Source: Desulfovibrionaceae bacterium (GTDB taxonomy: Bacteria > Desulfobacterota > Desulfovibrionia > Desulfovibrionales > Desulfovibrionaceae). Taken from it: a stretch of DNA of 64,000 nucleotides. The position numbers and the translations under genes were made by a program. The stretch spans positions 124,001 through 188,000 of the forward strand of contig JAQVCS010000002.1 in the NCBI GenBank assembly GCA_028689675.1, in the 5' to 3' direction. Of the stretch, positions 1-8,447 are shown piece after piece. Every line of letters starts with the position of its first letter. Position 1 is the first letter of the stretch. The notes under the pieces were generated by a model. That model did no database searches. It had not been told where the DNA came from and worked only from the letters and a program-made list of their open reading frames with translations.

Positions 1-705
1 ATGGCTACTGCTTTGGGCAAGCTGAAGTCCAGCGACAAAATTTTTGGTCAGATGACCTACATGGGCAATGGCATGCAGGGCTATGAGCCCTTTATTGCCG
101 CTATGAAGCGCCCCGCCGCCTTTATTCTTGCTACCGACGGTGACAACAACCGCGGTGCAGACCTTGTTGCTACCCTGAGCGCCATGTATGCTGCTCACCG
201 CGACGTGGTTGTGCACATCATTTCTTTGGCCGACACCCCCGAAGGTGAAGCTATCATTAAAAACATTGCCGCTCTGAACCCTGCCACCATCGTGGTGCGT
301 GGTGAAGACTTGGCCACCAGCGAAGCTGCCGCTGCTGATTTTGCCATGAAGGTATTTTGCGCCGAAGGTCAGGAAGTGATCGTTCTGCGTGGCGTTAACT
401 TTGCTTTCGACTCTTCCGAGCTCGACAGCCGCGCCATGGGCATTTTGAACGAAGCTGCCGCCATGGTAAAAGAACAGCCCAACACCCGCGTGGTGCTGAC
501 TGGCTACACCGACTCTAAGGGCTCGGACGCTTACAATGCTAAGCTTTCGCAGCGCCGCGCTGTGTCTGTTAAGAATTACCTTGCCACGCAGGGCGTGCCC
601 GCCAGCCGTATGTCGGCCGTGGGCATGGGCAAATCCTTCAAATATGACAACAACACCGAAGACGGCGCTTACATGAACCGTCGTACCGAACTTTCCTTCA
701 AGTAA
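1..705 (+). CDS. OmpA-family protein with VWA-like N-terminus (5'-truncated by window edge)
   Basis: The visible 234 residues are the C-terminal part of an envelope protein. Residues 1-120 resemble the end of a von Willebrand A fold (a TDGDNN stretch followed by alternating strands and helices). Residues 125-234 form an OmpA C-terminal peptidoglycan-binding domain: NFAFDSSEL, then the TGYTDSKGSDAYN region and the LSQRR helix, which carry the Asp and Arg that hold diaminopimelate. The protein probably tethers the outer envelope to peptidoglycan. The ATG at position 1 is most likely an internal Met, because an OmpA/VWA protein would begin further upstream with a signal peptide. A strong terminator follows at 729-760. 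Confidence 0.8.
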   Translation: MATALGKLKSSDKIFGQMTYMGNGMQGYEPFIAAMKRPAAFILATDGDNNRGADLVATLSAMYAAHRDVVVHIISLADTPEGEAIIKNIAALNPATIVVRGEDLATSEAAAADFAMKVFCAEGQEVIVLRGVNFAFDSSELDSRAMGILNEAAAMVKEQPNTRVVLTGYTDSKGSDAYNAKLSQRRAVSVKNYLATQGVPASRMSAVGMGKSFKYDNNTEDGAYMNRRTELSFK

Positions 706-728
706 AGTTTGGGGTACAAAGCCTTACA

Positions 729-760
729 AGCCCGACGGCATGGGTCGTCGGGCTATTTTT
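729..760 (+). terminator. Rho-independent terminator after the OmpA-like gene
   Basis: A perfect 9-bp stem (AGCCCGACG / CGTCGGGCT) with an 8-nt loop is followed by ATTTTT. It lies 24 bp after the stop codon and separates this gene from the lipoprotein. Confidence 0.85.
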
Positions 761-781
761 GACCAACTGAGGTAAAACTTC

Positions 782-1315
782 ATGAAATGTCGTCTTGTTA
801 TGCTGCCAGTGGCTTTGCTCGCTGGCGTGCTGCTTTCAGGCTGCGGTTTTTTTGGTGGCTCTTCCCAAAGCGAAGCCTCTGCACCCTCTGTAGAGCAAAC
901 TGAGCCTGCAAAGCCTGCCAAGGCTGAACCCGCCAAAGATAAAAAAGAAAAAAATAAATCAGAAAAAAAAGGCGCTGCTTCTGAAGCACAAATCAAGGCC
1001 GATTTAGACGTGGTGGGCAAAAAGCTGGTAAGCATGGCCGCCAATAATGTGATTCCCAAAGAATCAAATAAATCGGTCAGCAAAGTGGGCTCGGAATATG
1101 TAGCACGCTATGCCGATGTGGATAACGCTTCTGTTACCACTTCTATGCAAATGAGCAAAAATGGCCAGTATGTGGGCTTTATTCGCTATGCAGAGCGTTC
1201 TTTTGAATGCCGCGGCAAAAGCAAGGCAGAGGCGCTCAAAGCCCCTTGCGAAAAAGTGGGCACGCGCCGCATGAACGAAATGATTCGCTATGATGGTAAG
1301 GCATGGCGTTATTAA
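782..1315 (+). CDS. Small lipoprotein, function unknown
   Basis: A 177-residue protein with a signal sequence and lipobox (LLSGC, Cys at about residue 21), so probably lipidated and membrane anchored. Residues 35-65 are a low-complexity Ala/Lys/Pro/Glu stretch like the flexible linkers that span periplasm or peptidoglycan. The C-terminal 110 residues are a compact unrecognised domain with two cysteines (FECRG and APCEK) that could form a disulfide. It sits alone between two terminators, downstream of an OmpA-like gene, which fits an envelope role without proving one. No family was recognised. Confidence 0.75.
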   Translation: MKCRLVMLPVALLAGVLLSGCGFFGGSSQSEASAPSVEQTEPAKPAKAEPAKDKKEKNKSEKKGAASEAQIKADLDVVGKKLVSMAANNVIPKESNKSVSKVGSEYVARYADVDNASVTTSMQMSKNGQYVGFIRYAERSFECRGKSKAEALKAPCEKVGTRRMNEMIRYDGKAWRY

Positions 1316-1332
1316 AAAAAAGTTTGGTCAAT

Positions 1333-1370
1333 AAAAATGCCCGCTCTGTGTTTTCAGGGCGGGCATTTTT
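1333..1370 (+). terminator. Terminator after lipoprotein gene
   Basis: The stem AAAAATGCCCGC / GCGGGCATTTTT lies 18 bp after the lipoprotein stop. It is nearly symmetric, with A- and T-runs on either side, so it could also work on the other strand for the convergent kinase gene. The 220 bp from here to 1591 hold no gene that I can support. Confidence 0.85.
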
Positions 1371-1591
1371 GTGCGCTTTTGCGGGGCAGGGGCATATACC
1401 TTTTACCAAGGCAGGCATTGTTCGCCAATGCTGGGGCACTGGCTGCCGTATAAGCAGGCAGGGCGTATGGCTAGGCACATAGACCTGTGCCATTGGCATA
1501 TGCTGGCGGCTCTTACGCTTTGCTCCAAAAGCCTTCCTTCAGCCCTAGGCTAGAAGGGTATGGCAGGTATGCACTTGGGGCAGGCTGCACA

Positions 1592-2140
1592 TTATCGCTG
1601 GGGCAGAATATGCTGTTTTTGCAGGGCGTTCAGCACAGCCTGCATACTTTCCTGCGGGGTCAAATTTTCTGTGCTGATGCTCAATGTGGCATAATGCTCA
1701 TACAGGGCGCGGCGCTCTTCATACAAATGCGTCAGGGTTTGCCCTGGGGCAATAGCCAGCCCGCGCTCTGGGTTGCGGGCTACGCGCTCTTCTATAAGGG
1801 CAAAGGGCACATGCAAATAGAGCACAGGCCCCAGTGCACGCAAATGTTCCATGGCCTGCGCGCGGTACACCACGCTGCCGCCTGTGGCAAGCACAGTGCG
1901 GTGCGCCCGCACAGAGCTGACCACAGAAGCCTCGACATTCAAAAAATCTTCTTTGCTCATGGCATTGGTAATGCTTTGCAGCTCAGCGCCATAGGCCGCC
2001 TCAATGAGTAAATCGGTATCAACAAAAGCCCATTGCAAGTGCCGCGCCAGCAGTGAGCCAAGGGTAGACTTGCCTGCTCCTGGCATGCCAATAAGCGTAA
2101 TGCACAGCTCTTCGTGCGCGGGCGGGGGAAGTAATTGCAT
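1592..2140 (-). CDS. Shikimate-kinase-like P-loop kinase (possibly homoserine kinase)
   Basis: A 182-residue single-domain kinase. It has the Walker A loop GMPGAGKST (residues 18-26), the shikimate-kinase-like FVDTDLLIE segment (39-47) and an ATGGS loop. However, the shikimate-binding Arg of the usual FRxxE motif is missing: the site reads FLNVE (66-70). The usual Arg-Pro-Leu-Leu lid motif is replaced by RNPERGLA. From memory, a shikimate-kinase-like protein in Desulfovibrio was shown to be a homoserine kinase, and these substitutions fit that better than canonical AroK. It stands alone, divergent from the rpmH operon. Confidence 0.75.
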   Translation of the reverse strand: MQLLPPPAHEELCITLIGMPGAGKSTLGSLLARHLQWAFVDTDLLIEAAYGAELQSITNAMSKEDFLNVEASVVSSVRAHRTVLATGGSVVYRAQAMEHLRALGPVLYLHVPFALIEERVARNPERGLAIAPGQTLTHLYEERRALYEHYATLSISTENLTPQESMQAVLNALQKQHILPQR

Positions 2141-2453
2141 AGCATAACCTCATACTTTGTGTTGCACAAAATGTGCATCACTTGCCGCCCAAGGTCAAGG
2201 GCGGGCTGAGCTTGTGCTGGGGCGCAGGCTTTTACGGGCACAGAGGGGCTGTGATGTGGTCTTAAATAGGTTGACTTTTGCGGCTGATCGTATACAGTCA
2301 ACGACTGCTATTTACCTGTAATGACGGGTGTGTTATTTTTTTCTGCTTATGCCGCATAAAGGTTGTAAAGAGCAGTTACCCGTAATAGCAGCCTTTTTTT
2401 TGCCGCCATCGCTTGCGACCCAGATGTTTGCGGGGCAAGGCTCTTGTTGTGGC

Positions 2454-2482
2454 TTGACGCAAGAGTCAGGGCGGTGTATTTA
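2454..2482 (+). promoter_or_regulatory. Probable sigma-70 promoter for the rpmH operon
   Basis: TTGACG and TATTTA are separated by 17 bp, about 32 bp upstream of the rpmH ATG. It lies in the 374-bp divergent region between the kinase and rpmH, which otherwise shows no gene. The -10 box is a weak match. Confidence 0.5.
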
Positions 2483-2514
2483 CCTCTGTTCTAAATTTCC
2501 AAGGAGATTGAATA

Positions 2515-2649
2515 ATGAAAAGAACATATCAGCCCAGCAAGATTCGCCGCGCCCGCACCTGCGGTTTCCGCGCTCGCATGGCCACTGCCGCAGGTCGCGC
2601 TGTTATTCGCCGCCGCCGCGCCAAGGGCCGCAAAAGACTGAGCGCCTAG
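2515..2649 (+). CDS. rpmH: 50S ribosomal protein L34
   Basis: A 44-residue, very basic protein that starts [18 protein letters not shown] and ends [10 protein letters not shown], the L34 pattern over its whole length. It is a structural protein of the large ribosomal subunit. AAGGAG lies 8 bp before the ATG. It heads the conserved rpmH-rnpA-yidD-yidC-jag-mnmE order found near the origin in many bacteria. Cys16 replaces the commonly seen His, a minor variation. Confidence 0.98.
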   Translation: MKRTYQPSKIRRARTCGFRARMATAAGRAVIRRRRAKGRKRLSA

Positions 2650-2704
2650 TGCCCCTTTAGGAGGGGAGGCTCCCGCTGTACCAAGGGGGGCTTCCGCTTA
2701 ACTT

Positions 2705-3088
2705 ATGGAGCATGTGTTTACCTTACGCGACCATCGGGTAACACGAAGGCCAGACTACCAAGCATGTTATGATGCTGGACGGCGTTTGTATTCCTCGAAT
2801 TTTATCCTTTTTGTTTATAAGCGGGAAAGCGGGCCAGAAGCATGGCGTGCTGGCTTTGCTGTAAGCAAAAAGGTGGGTAATGCTGTGGCACGCAATAGGG
2901 TAAAACGGGTTCTGCGCGAATTTTTTCGTCTGTTTGGGCAGGGGCTTCCTGCTCAAACAGACTTTGTTGCTGTGCCCAAGCGCCAGCTAAATGTGGCTGC
3001 CCTGAGCCTTGGGCAGGTGCGTGCCGAGCTGGAGCCTTTGCTGCTCAAACATGCAGGCCTGCATTGGCAACAAAGGGCGGCGTCATGA
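2705..3088 (+). CDS. rnpA: Ribonuclease P protein component
   Basis: A 127-residue basic protein that helps the RNase P RNA remove 5' leaders from pre-tRNAs. The RNase P signature is present at about residues 56-73 ([21 protein letters not shown]), with the RNR-type basic helix that binds RNA. The 55-bp gap after rpmH contains GC-rich inverted sequence and no strong Shine-Dalgarno close to this ATG, so translation may depend on upstream folding. Its stop codon overlaps the yidD start (ATGA). Confidence 0.95.
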   Translation: MEHVFTLRDHRVTRRPDYQACYDAGRRLYSSNFILFVYKRESGPEAWRAGFAVSKKVGNAVARNRVKRVLREFFRLFGQGLPAQTDFVAVPKRQLNVAALSLGQVRAELEPLLLKHAGLHWQQRAAS

Positions 3089-3321
3089 GCATGTTTGTGC
3101 GCAAGCTCGTTCTTTTTCCTGTCCGCGTATATCAATACTGCATTTCCCCGCTGCTTCCCCCCTCGTGTCGTTTTTATCCCACTTGTTCCGCCTATGCTGT
3201 GGAGGCCATTCTGGTTCACGGCGTGCTGCGCGGTTCATGGTTAACTTTGCGGCGTCTTGCCCGTTGTCACCCTTGGGGCGGCAGCGGCTATGATCCTGTC
3301 CCACCACGCACGCGCACCTAG
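3085..3321 (+). CDS. yidD: Membrane protein insertion efficiency factor YidD
   Basis: A 78-residue protein of the YidD (UPF0161) family. The characteristic [21 protein letters not shown] segment with its cysteines is present, followed by an [12 protein letters not shown] tail. It has an amphipathic N-terminal helix and probably sits on the inner face of the membrane, aiding YidC/Sec insertion. The start at 3085 overlaps the rnpA stop by 4 bp (ATGA), which is why the upstream in-frame ATG at 3064 is not preferred. Confidence 0.93.
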   Translation: MSMFVRKLVLFPVRVYQYCISPLLPPSCRFYPTCSAYAVEAILVHGVLRGSWLTLRRLARCHPWGGSGYDPVPPRTRT

Positions 3322-3345
3322 GCGCTTTGGAGTAGAAAGGCTGTT

Positions 3346-4992
3346 ATGGAAAACAAGAATACAATTTTTGCCATTGTCCTGTGCTTGGCCATTATGTTTG
3401 GCTGGGCGCCTTTAGCTGAACATATGGGCTGGATGAAGCCGCTCAAGCAAGAGCAAGCCTTGCAAGAGCAGCAGCAAAAAGCTGCCGAACAACAAAAGGC
3501 ACAAGAAATTGCCGCAAAAGAAGCAGAGCAAGCCCGCTTGCTGCCTGCCTTTACGCCTTCTGCTGGCCGCGATGTCAGCGTGGAAACCCCCTTGTTTAAG
3601 GCCACCATCTATTCGGGCGGGGCAATTTTGCGTTCTTTTGATTTGAAAAAATATCATCAGGACATTAAAAACAGCGCTTTGATCAATCTGGTGGATCAGG
3701 CCACAGCCGCTGTTGCCCCCTTGGGGCTGCTGGTGAATGGCCAGCCCTCGTGGAGCGTGGGCAAGTGGCAGTTTGAAGGGGAAGGCTTAACCCTTGCCGC
3801 TGGGCAGAGCAAAAGCCTGACCTTTGTGGGCGAAGTGGACAATATCCGCGTAACCCGCACCCTGACCTTTAATGCCGACAGCTATTACATTCAGGAAAAA
3901 GTGGCGCTTTCCCCCTTGGGCGACAATGCCCGCAGTGCGCGCCTGAGCTACACCGTGGCCGCCGACTCCACAGGCCTTTCTGAAGGCCCTTATGATTCCA
4001 TGCGCGTGGCGTGGTTTAAAGACGGCAAGATGGGCGAAAATTCTGATAAGGACGAGCTGAATAACAAAGGCATTATGGAAACAGGGCAGATTTCCTGGGC
4101 TGGCGTTATGAACACCTATTTTATGTCTGCCGTGCTGCCTGCTGAAGACGGGCAGGCTATGAATGTGAAGGGGCGCCTGCAAAATGGCGTGTACCGCACA
4201 GCGCTGGAGCAGCCAGAAATTTTGTTGAACCCTGGTCAGGAAAAAACGCTGGAAGTGAGCTATTGGATTGGTCCTAAAGAGCGCAAGCTGTTGGCCGATG
4301 CCCCCAATAACCTTTCCAGCAGCATTGATTTGGGCATGTTCAGCATGATAGCCAAAGCCTTGCTGTGGATGATGGACTTTTTCCAGCAATATGCCCATAA
4401 CTGGGGTATTTCTATCATTTTACTGACAGTCTTTATTAAGGCTGTGTTCTGGCCGCTGACAGCAAAAAGCTATTCTTCCATGGAAAAGATGAAAAAGCTT
4501 CAGCCCCTGATGCAGGCTATTCGTGAAAAGCATAAGGATGACAAGGAAGCTATGAATAAAGAAGTCATGGCCTTGTATAAAACCTATGGCGTAAACCCTG
4601 CCAGCGGCTGTGTGCCTATTTTGGTGCAATTGCCCGTGTTCTTTGGCTTGTATCAGGCTTTGCTGACCTCAATTGAATTGCGCCATGCTTCCTTTATCTC
4701 CTATTTGCCCGGCACAGATTTGGTGTGGCTGGCAGACTTGGCCTCTAAAGACCCCTATTACATTACGCCTGTTATTATGGGTGTAACCATGTTCTTACAG
4801 CAGAAAATGAGCCCGCCTGCTGGCGACCCCATGCAGCAGAAGATCATGATGTTCCTGCCCATTATCTTTACGGTGATGTTCTTGGGCTTCCCTGCTGGCT
4901 TGGTTATTTATTGGCTGGTCAACAACGTGCTCTCTATTTTGCAGCAGTGGTTAATGATACGCAAAAATCGGAACGCCGCTAACGCCGCATAA
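3346..4992 (+). CDS. yidC: Membrane protein insertase YidC
   Basis: A 548-residue inner-membrane insertase, normal length for a Gram-negative YidC. An N-terminal membrane helix (residues 5-22) is followed by a Gln/Ala/Glu-rich coiled stretch (29-65), the periplasmic P1 beta domain (70-330) and the conserved Oxa1/60KD_IMP core (about 345-540) with five hydrophobic segments, including NWGISIILLTVFIKAVFWPL. It inserts membrane proteins alone or with Sec. AAAGG lies 6 bp before the start. It is followed after 14 bp by jag. Confidence 0.96.
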   Translation: MENKNTIFAIVLCLAIMFGWAPLAEHMGWMKPLKQEQALQEQQQKAAEQQKAQEIAAKEAEQARLLPAFTPSAGRDVSVETPLFKATIYSGGAILRSFDLKKYHQDIKNSALINLVDQATAAVAPLGLLVNGQPSWSVGKWQFEGEGLTLAAGQSKSLTFVGEVDNIRVTRTLTFNADSYYIQEKVALSPLGDNARSARLSYTVAADSTGLSEGPYDSMRVAWFKDGKMGENSDKDELNNKGIMETGQISWAGVMNTYFMSAVLPAEDGQAMNVKGRLQNGVYRTALEQPEILLNPGQEKTLEVSYWIGPKERKLLADAPNNLSSSIDLGMFSMIAKALLWMMDFFQQYAHNWGISIILLTVFIKAVFWPLTAKSYSSMEKMKKLQPLMQAIREKHKDDKEAMNKEVMALYKTYGVNPASGCVPILVQLPVFFGLYQALLTSIELRHASFISYLPGTDLVWLADLASKDPYYITPVIMGVTMFLQQKMSPPAGDPMQQKIMMFLPIIFTVMFLGFPAGLVIYWLVNNVLSILQQWLMIRKNRNAANAA

Positions 4993-5006
4993 GCACGGAG
5001 GCCGGC

Positions 5007-6182
5007 ATGGAAGGTTTTAAAGAATTTCAGGGCAAAGACCTTGATGAAGCCATTAAAGAGGCTTGCGAATATTATCATGCAGCGCGTGAAAAACTGGAAA
5101 TTGACATTATCCAAGATGCAAAATCGGGCATTTTTGGTATTGTTGGTGCACGCAAAGCAAAAATTCAGGCTCGCCGCGCTTTGTTGCGCGAAACAGTAGA
5201 AGACATTCTTGGCCGCCGCGAGGTGGCTAAAGAAGAAAAGAAAAGCCCTTGTGCGGGCACAGCAGAGGCCAAAGCCAAAGCAGAAGCCCCTGCCGCAGCT
5301 TTGGCAGAAAGCCCTAAGCCGCGCCCAGAAAAAGAAATGAAAGCACGCCCCGCCCCCGCGCCGCGTGTGGAAAAAAAGGCTGCCGAAGCCGTGCCGCAGC
5401 CAGCTACAGAGCTGCCCCCCGTGGCAGAGCAAGAGCTGGCCGAGCCAGCCACGCCAGCCATGCAGGACGAAGCAAGCCGCCGTGCGCCGCGCCGCCGCCC
5501 CGAAAGGCCAGCGCGCCCTGAAAGGGCAGAACGCCCCGAGCGTGGGGAACGAGCTGAAAAAGCTGAAAGGCCAGAGCGTGCCGAGCGCCCCGAAAGGCCA
5601 GAGCGTCCCGAAAGGCGCAAAGAAGAGCGCTTTGCGCGCCCTGCAAAAGCAGCAATGGCAGACGAGGGCGACGAACCAGCGCAGGATGGCTTTCGCATTC
5701 TGCCCCTTGAGGAATTGGACGCAGAAAAATTGCGCTCTGTCAGCCTTGAGGTGGTTGCACGCCTGATAGCCCCTGTGGTGGGGGAAATTCCCCTGCACAT
5801 GGAGCTGGCAGACAACCGCGTGAATGTCATGCTGGATTGCGGGGATGATTCTGGCCTGCTTATTGGCCGCGAAGGGCAAACGCTGGCTTCGCTGCAATAT
5901 CTGGCCTCGCGCATTGTTTCACGCAAACTGGATGCGGCAGTGCGTGTGCATTTGGATGCTGGCTCATACCGCCAGCGTCAAGATGAAAAATTACGCGAAA
6001 TGGCGCTTTCGCTGGCGGAAAAAGTGCGCGCTTCGGGGCGTTCCTATTCCACCCGCCCGCTCAGCTCTTACCACAGGCGCATTGTGCATGTGGCCTTGCA
6101 GGAATGTGAGGATTTGCAAACGCGCAGCTCTGGCGACGGGGCAATGAAGCGTGTGGTTATTTTACGCAAGAAAGCGCAATAA
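5007..6182 (+). CDS. jag: Jag/KhpB RNA-binding protein
   Basis: A 391-residue protein with a Jag N-terminal domain (1-50, start MEGFKEFQGKDLDEAI), a long charged linker, a KH domain (about 240-320; LLIGREGQTLASLQYL) and an R3H domain at the C-terminus (SSYHRRIVHVALQE). It binds RNA and in other bacteria affects cell-envelope gene expression. The linker (residues 70-225) is very Ala/Lys/Glu/Pro/Arg rich, with repeated RPER units at about 165-205. This repeat produces long spurious reading frames on the opposite strand. GGAGG lies 5 bp before the ATG. Confidence 0.93.
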   Translation: MEGFKEFQGKDLDEAIKEACEYYHAAREKLEIDIIQDAKSGIFGIVGARKAKIQARRALLRETVEDILGRREVAKEEKKSPCAGTAEAKAKAEAPAAALAESPKPRPEKEMKARPAPAPRVEKKAAEAVPQPATELPPVAEQELAEPATPAMQDEASRRAPRRRPERPARPERAERPERGERAEKAERPERAERPERPERPERRKEERFARPAKAAMADEGDEPAQDGFRILPLEELDAEKLRSVSLEVVARLIAPVVGEIPLHMELADNRVNVMLDCGDDSGLLIGREGQTLASLQYLASRIVSRKLDAAVRVHLDAGSYRQRQDEKLREMALSLAEKVRASGRSYSTRPLSSYHRRIVHVALQECEDLQTRSSGDGAMKRVVILRKKAQ

Positions 6183-6228
6183 GCTTTAGGCCACCGCAAG
6201 CATGAGCAGGGTGGCATACGTTCATACA

Positions 6229-6263
6229 ATGCAGTCGGGGAGCTTTTCCGACTGCATTTTTTT
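6229..6263 (+). terminator. Terminator or attenuator between jag and mnmE
   Basis: The stem ATGCAGTCGG / CCGACTGCAT has a 9-nt loop and is followed by a T-run. The mnmE ribosome site starts directly after the T-run, so any mnmE transcript must read through this hairpin or begin inside the gap. It may therefore act as an attenuator. Confidence 0.8.
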
Positions 6264-6274
6264 AAGGAAAAGCT

Positions 6275-7648
6275 ATGCAGGATAATGATACCATAGTGGC
6301 GGTGGCCAGCCCTGCGGGCACGGGAGGGGTGGGTATAGTGCGCCTTTCGGGCAGCGGCGCTGCTGCGCTTGGCAGGCAGCTTTTTGTGCCCTTCAGCGCG
6401 GCCTTTGTGGACTTTAAGCCCTATACTTTACACCATGGGCGCATTGTGGATGCCGCAGGCGAGGCGCTGGACGATGCCCTTGTGGTTTTTATGCCCGCGC
6501 CCAAATCATTCACAGGCGAAGATGTTTTTGAAGTGCAATGCCACGGCGGGGCATGCATTGTGCATTCCATTGTTGAAGCGGCTTTGCAGCTGGGCGCAAG
6601 GCTGGCGGAGCGCGGTGAATTTTCGCGCCGTGCCCTGCTGAATGGCCGTATGGATTTAACACAGGCCGAGGCTGTGGCAGAGCTTATTGCCGCCCCCTCG
6701 CGCGAGGCTTTGCGCTATGGCTTAAATAAGCTGGATGGCTTGCTTGGGCAGCGCGTGCAGGCCTTGCATGCAAGCCTTGAGCTTTTGCGCGTGCAGGTGT
6801 GCGTGGCGGTAGATTTTCCCGAAGACGAGGTAGAATGCCTTTCGCCTGAAGAATTTCTTGCTGGTGCTGGAGCTGTGGTGCAGGGCATAGACGCCCTGCT
6901 GGCTGGCTACACGCGCGCGCGCGTTTTTCAGCAGGGGGCACAGGTGGTGTTGGCTGGCTCTGTCAATGTGGGCAAATCCAGCCTGATGAATGCGCTTTTG
7001 GGGCGCAGCCGTGCCCTTGTAACCGATATTCCCGGCACAACGCGCGATTTTTTGGAGGAAATGCTTGATTTGGACGGCATGCCTGTGCGCCTTGTGGATA
7101 CAGCAGGCCTGCGCGAAACAAACGAAGCCGTGGAAGGCATGGGCGTGGCTTTAAGCCGCGAGCGCATGGCTCAGGCCGATGTGGTGGTGCTGGTGGTGGA
7201 TGGCTCTGTGGGTGCCGATGAAGCCGCGGCCGAAGTGCTGGCGCAGGCCAGCGTTGTGCCTGTAGTGGTGGTGTGGAACAAGGCTGACCTTGCCCGCCCC
7301 AAGGTTGCCTGCCCGGCATGGGCACAGGGGGCGGCTGGCTTTGTGGTGACCTCTGCCCGCAGCGGCGAGGGGCTGGAGGCCGTGGCGCAGTGCATACGCA
7401 AAGTAGTGCTTGCCGATGCCAACCATGCGCCCGAGGCCTTGGCGCCCAATGCCCGTCAGGCGCAGGCGCTGAACAGGGCGCGTGCCGAGCTTGCCGCACT
7501 GGAAGATGACATTCGGGCTGGACAGGCGTATGATGTATGCGCTGTGCGGCTTGACGCTGCGGCTGCCCACTTAGCCGAAGTGGTGGGCTTAGACAGCCCC
7601 AAAGAGTTATTGGATAAAGTTTTTTCAACATTTTGTATTGGCAAGTAA
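6275..7648 (+). CDS. mnmE: tRNA uridine-34 modification GTPase MnmE
   Basis: A 457-residue protein. The N-terminal formyl-THF-binding domain starts DTIVAVASPAGTGGVGIVRLSG. A helical domain is interrupted by a G domain (about 215-380) with NVGKSS (G1), DIPGTTRD (G2), DTAGLR (G3) and NKAD (G4). The C-terminus is CIGK, the conserved C(I/L/V)GK end with the functional Cys. With MnmG it adds the aminomethyl-type group to wobble U34. The partner sulfur-transfer enzyme MnmA is also in this window (9785-10852). AAGGA lies 6 bp before the start. Confidence 0.97.
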   Translation: MQDNDTIVAVASPAGTGGVGIVRLSGSGAAALGRQLFVPFSAAFVDFKPYTLHHGRIVDAAGEALDDALVVFMPAPKSFTGEDVFEVQCHGGACIVHSIVEAALQLGARLAERGEFSRRALLNGRMDLTQAEAVAELIAAPSREALRYGLNKLDGLLGQRVQALHASLELLRVQVCVAVDFPEDEVECLSPEEFLAGAGAVVQGIDALLAGYTRARVFQQGAQVVLAGSVNVGKSSLMNALLGRSRALVTDIPGTTRDFLEEMLDLDGMPVRLVDTAGLRETNEAVEGMGVALSRERMAQADVVVLVVDGSVGADEAAAEVLAQASVVPVVVVWNKADLARPKVACPAWAQGAAGFVVTSARSGEGLEAVAQCIRKVVLADANHAPEALAPNARQAQALNRARAELAALEDDIRAGQAYDVCAVRLDAAAAHLAEVVGLDSPKELLDKVFSTFCIGK

Positions 7649-8257
7649 ATGATTGACATGATGGACTACACGCGCAAGCTGAGCAAGGATGAAATTAATG
7701 CCATGCCTTTGCGCCGTTATGAAGGGCTTGTGCGGCTTGTGCGCAGCCACGATGATTTTGCACAGGCTTTGGATTACTTGCGTCAAGAACCAGTGCTGGG
7801 CTTTGACACCGAAACCAAGCCCACCTTTCGCAAGGGCAAGATCAATGCCCCTGCGCTGGTGCAGCTTGCTTGTGCCGACAGGGTATTTTTATTGCAATTA
7901 ACATGGATGCCTCTGCCCTCTGAGCTTGCAGCCATTTTTGCGGCACAGGGCATAGTAAAGGCTGGGGTCAGCGTGCACGATGACATGCGCGATTTATGCC
8001 GCCTGCACCCCTTCCAGCCCGCAGGCGTGGTTGATTTGGGGCTTGCCGCAAGGGCAAGGGGCATCAGCACCCAAGGCTTGCGCAACTTGGCCGCCAATTT
8101 TTTTGGCTGGCGCATTTCCAAGGGCATGCAATGTTCAAACTGGAGCTTACAGGAGCTTTCAGAAGGGCAGATAACCTATGCCGCAACCGATGCTTGGGTG
8201 GGGCGCTTGCTGTATTTGCGCATGGCAGAGCTGGGCATTATTGGCGGGCAGCGCTAA
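7649..8257 (+). CDS. RNase D-like 3'-5' exonuclease
   Basis: A 202-residue DEDD-type exonuclease domain with no HRDC domain, so shorter than E. coli RNase D. Exo I is GFDTETKP (Asp and Glu), Exo II lies in VSVHDDMRDL and Exo III is ITYAATDAWVG, giving a DEDDy arrangement. It probably trims structured RNA 3' ends. It starts directly after the mnmE stop, so it is translationally coupled and likely the last gene of the rpmH operon. A terminator follows at 8370-8407. Confidence 0.88.
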   Translation: MIDMMDYTRKLSKDEINAMPLRRYEGLVRLVRSHDDFAQALDYLRQEPVLGFDTETKPTFRKGKINAPALVQLACADRVFLLQLTWMPLPSELAAIFAAQGIVKAGVSVHDDMRDLCRLHPFQPAGVVDLGLAARARGISTQGLRNLAANFFGWRISKGMQCSNWSLQELSEGQITYAATDAWVGRLLYLRMAELGIIGGQR

Positions 8258-8369
8258 AGCAAGCCGCAGAGACGCGCAAGGCCAAAGCAAGCAGAAGAGC
8301 CGAAATAAGTAGGCCAGAGGCCAGTAAGGCCAAGGCGGGTAGGCGCTCTTTTTCTCACTGCGAAAGGGG

Positions 8370-8407
8370 AAAAGCCTTGCTCAAGGCATTGCACTGCAAG
8401 GCTTTTT
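8370..8407 (+). terminator. Terminator ending the rpmH-to-exonuclease operon
   Basis: The stem AAAAGCCTTGC / GCAAGGCTTTT ends in a T-run inside the 190-bp gap after the exonuclease gene. It indicates that the next gene is transcribed separately. Confidence 0.75.
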
Positions 8408-8447
8408 CCTGTGCTACGGCACAAAGGGAAGACACAAGGGAAGGAGC

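Noticed and set aside
1487..2011. Plus-strand frame opposite the kinase gene
   Set aside because: Antisense to a clear P-loop kinase; no recognisable motif.
3787..4398. Minus-strand frame opposite yidC
   Set aside because: Shadow of yidC; His/Gln/Gly-rich without a domain.
4908..5897. Minus-strand 329-codon frame with Phe/Trp/Gly-rich sequence opposite jag
   Set aside because: Composition is that of an antisense frame across jag and it overlaps the yidC end.
5165..5926. Long minus-strand reading frame opposite jag, Ser/Arg/Gly rich
   Set aside because: It is a shadow of the RPER-type repeats and GC-biased third positions in jag; no ribosome site and no domain.
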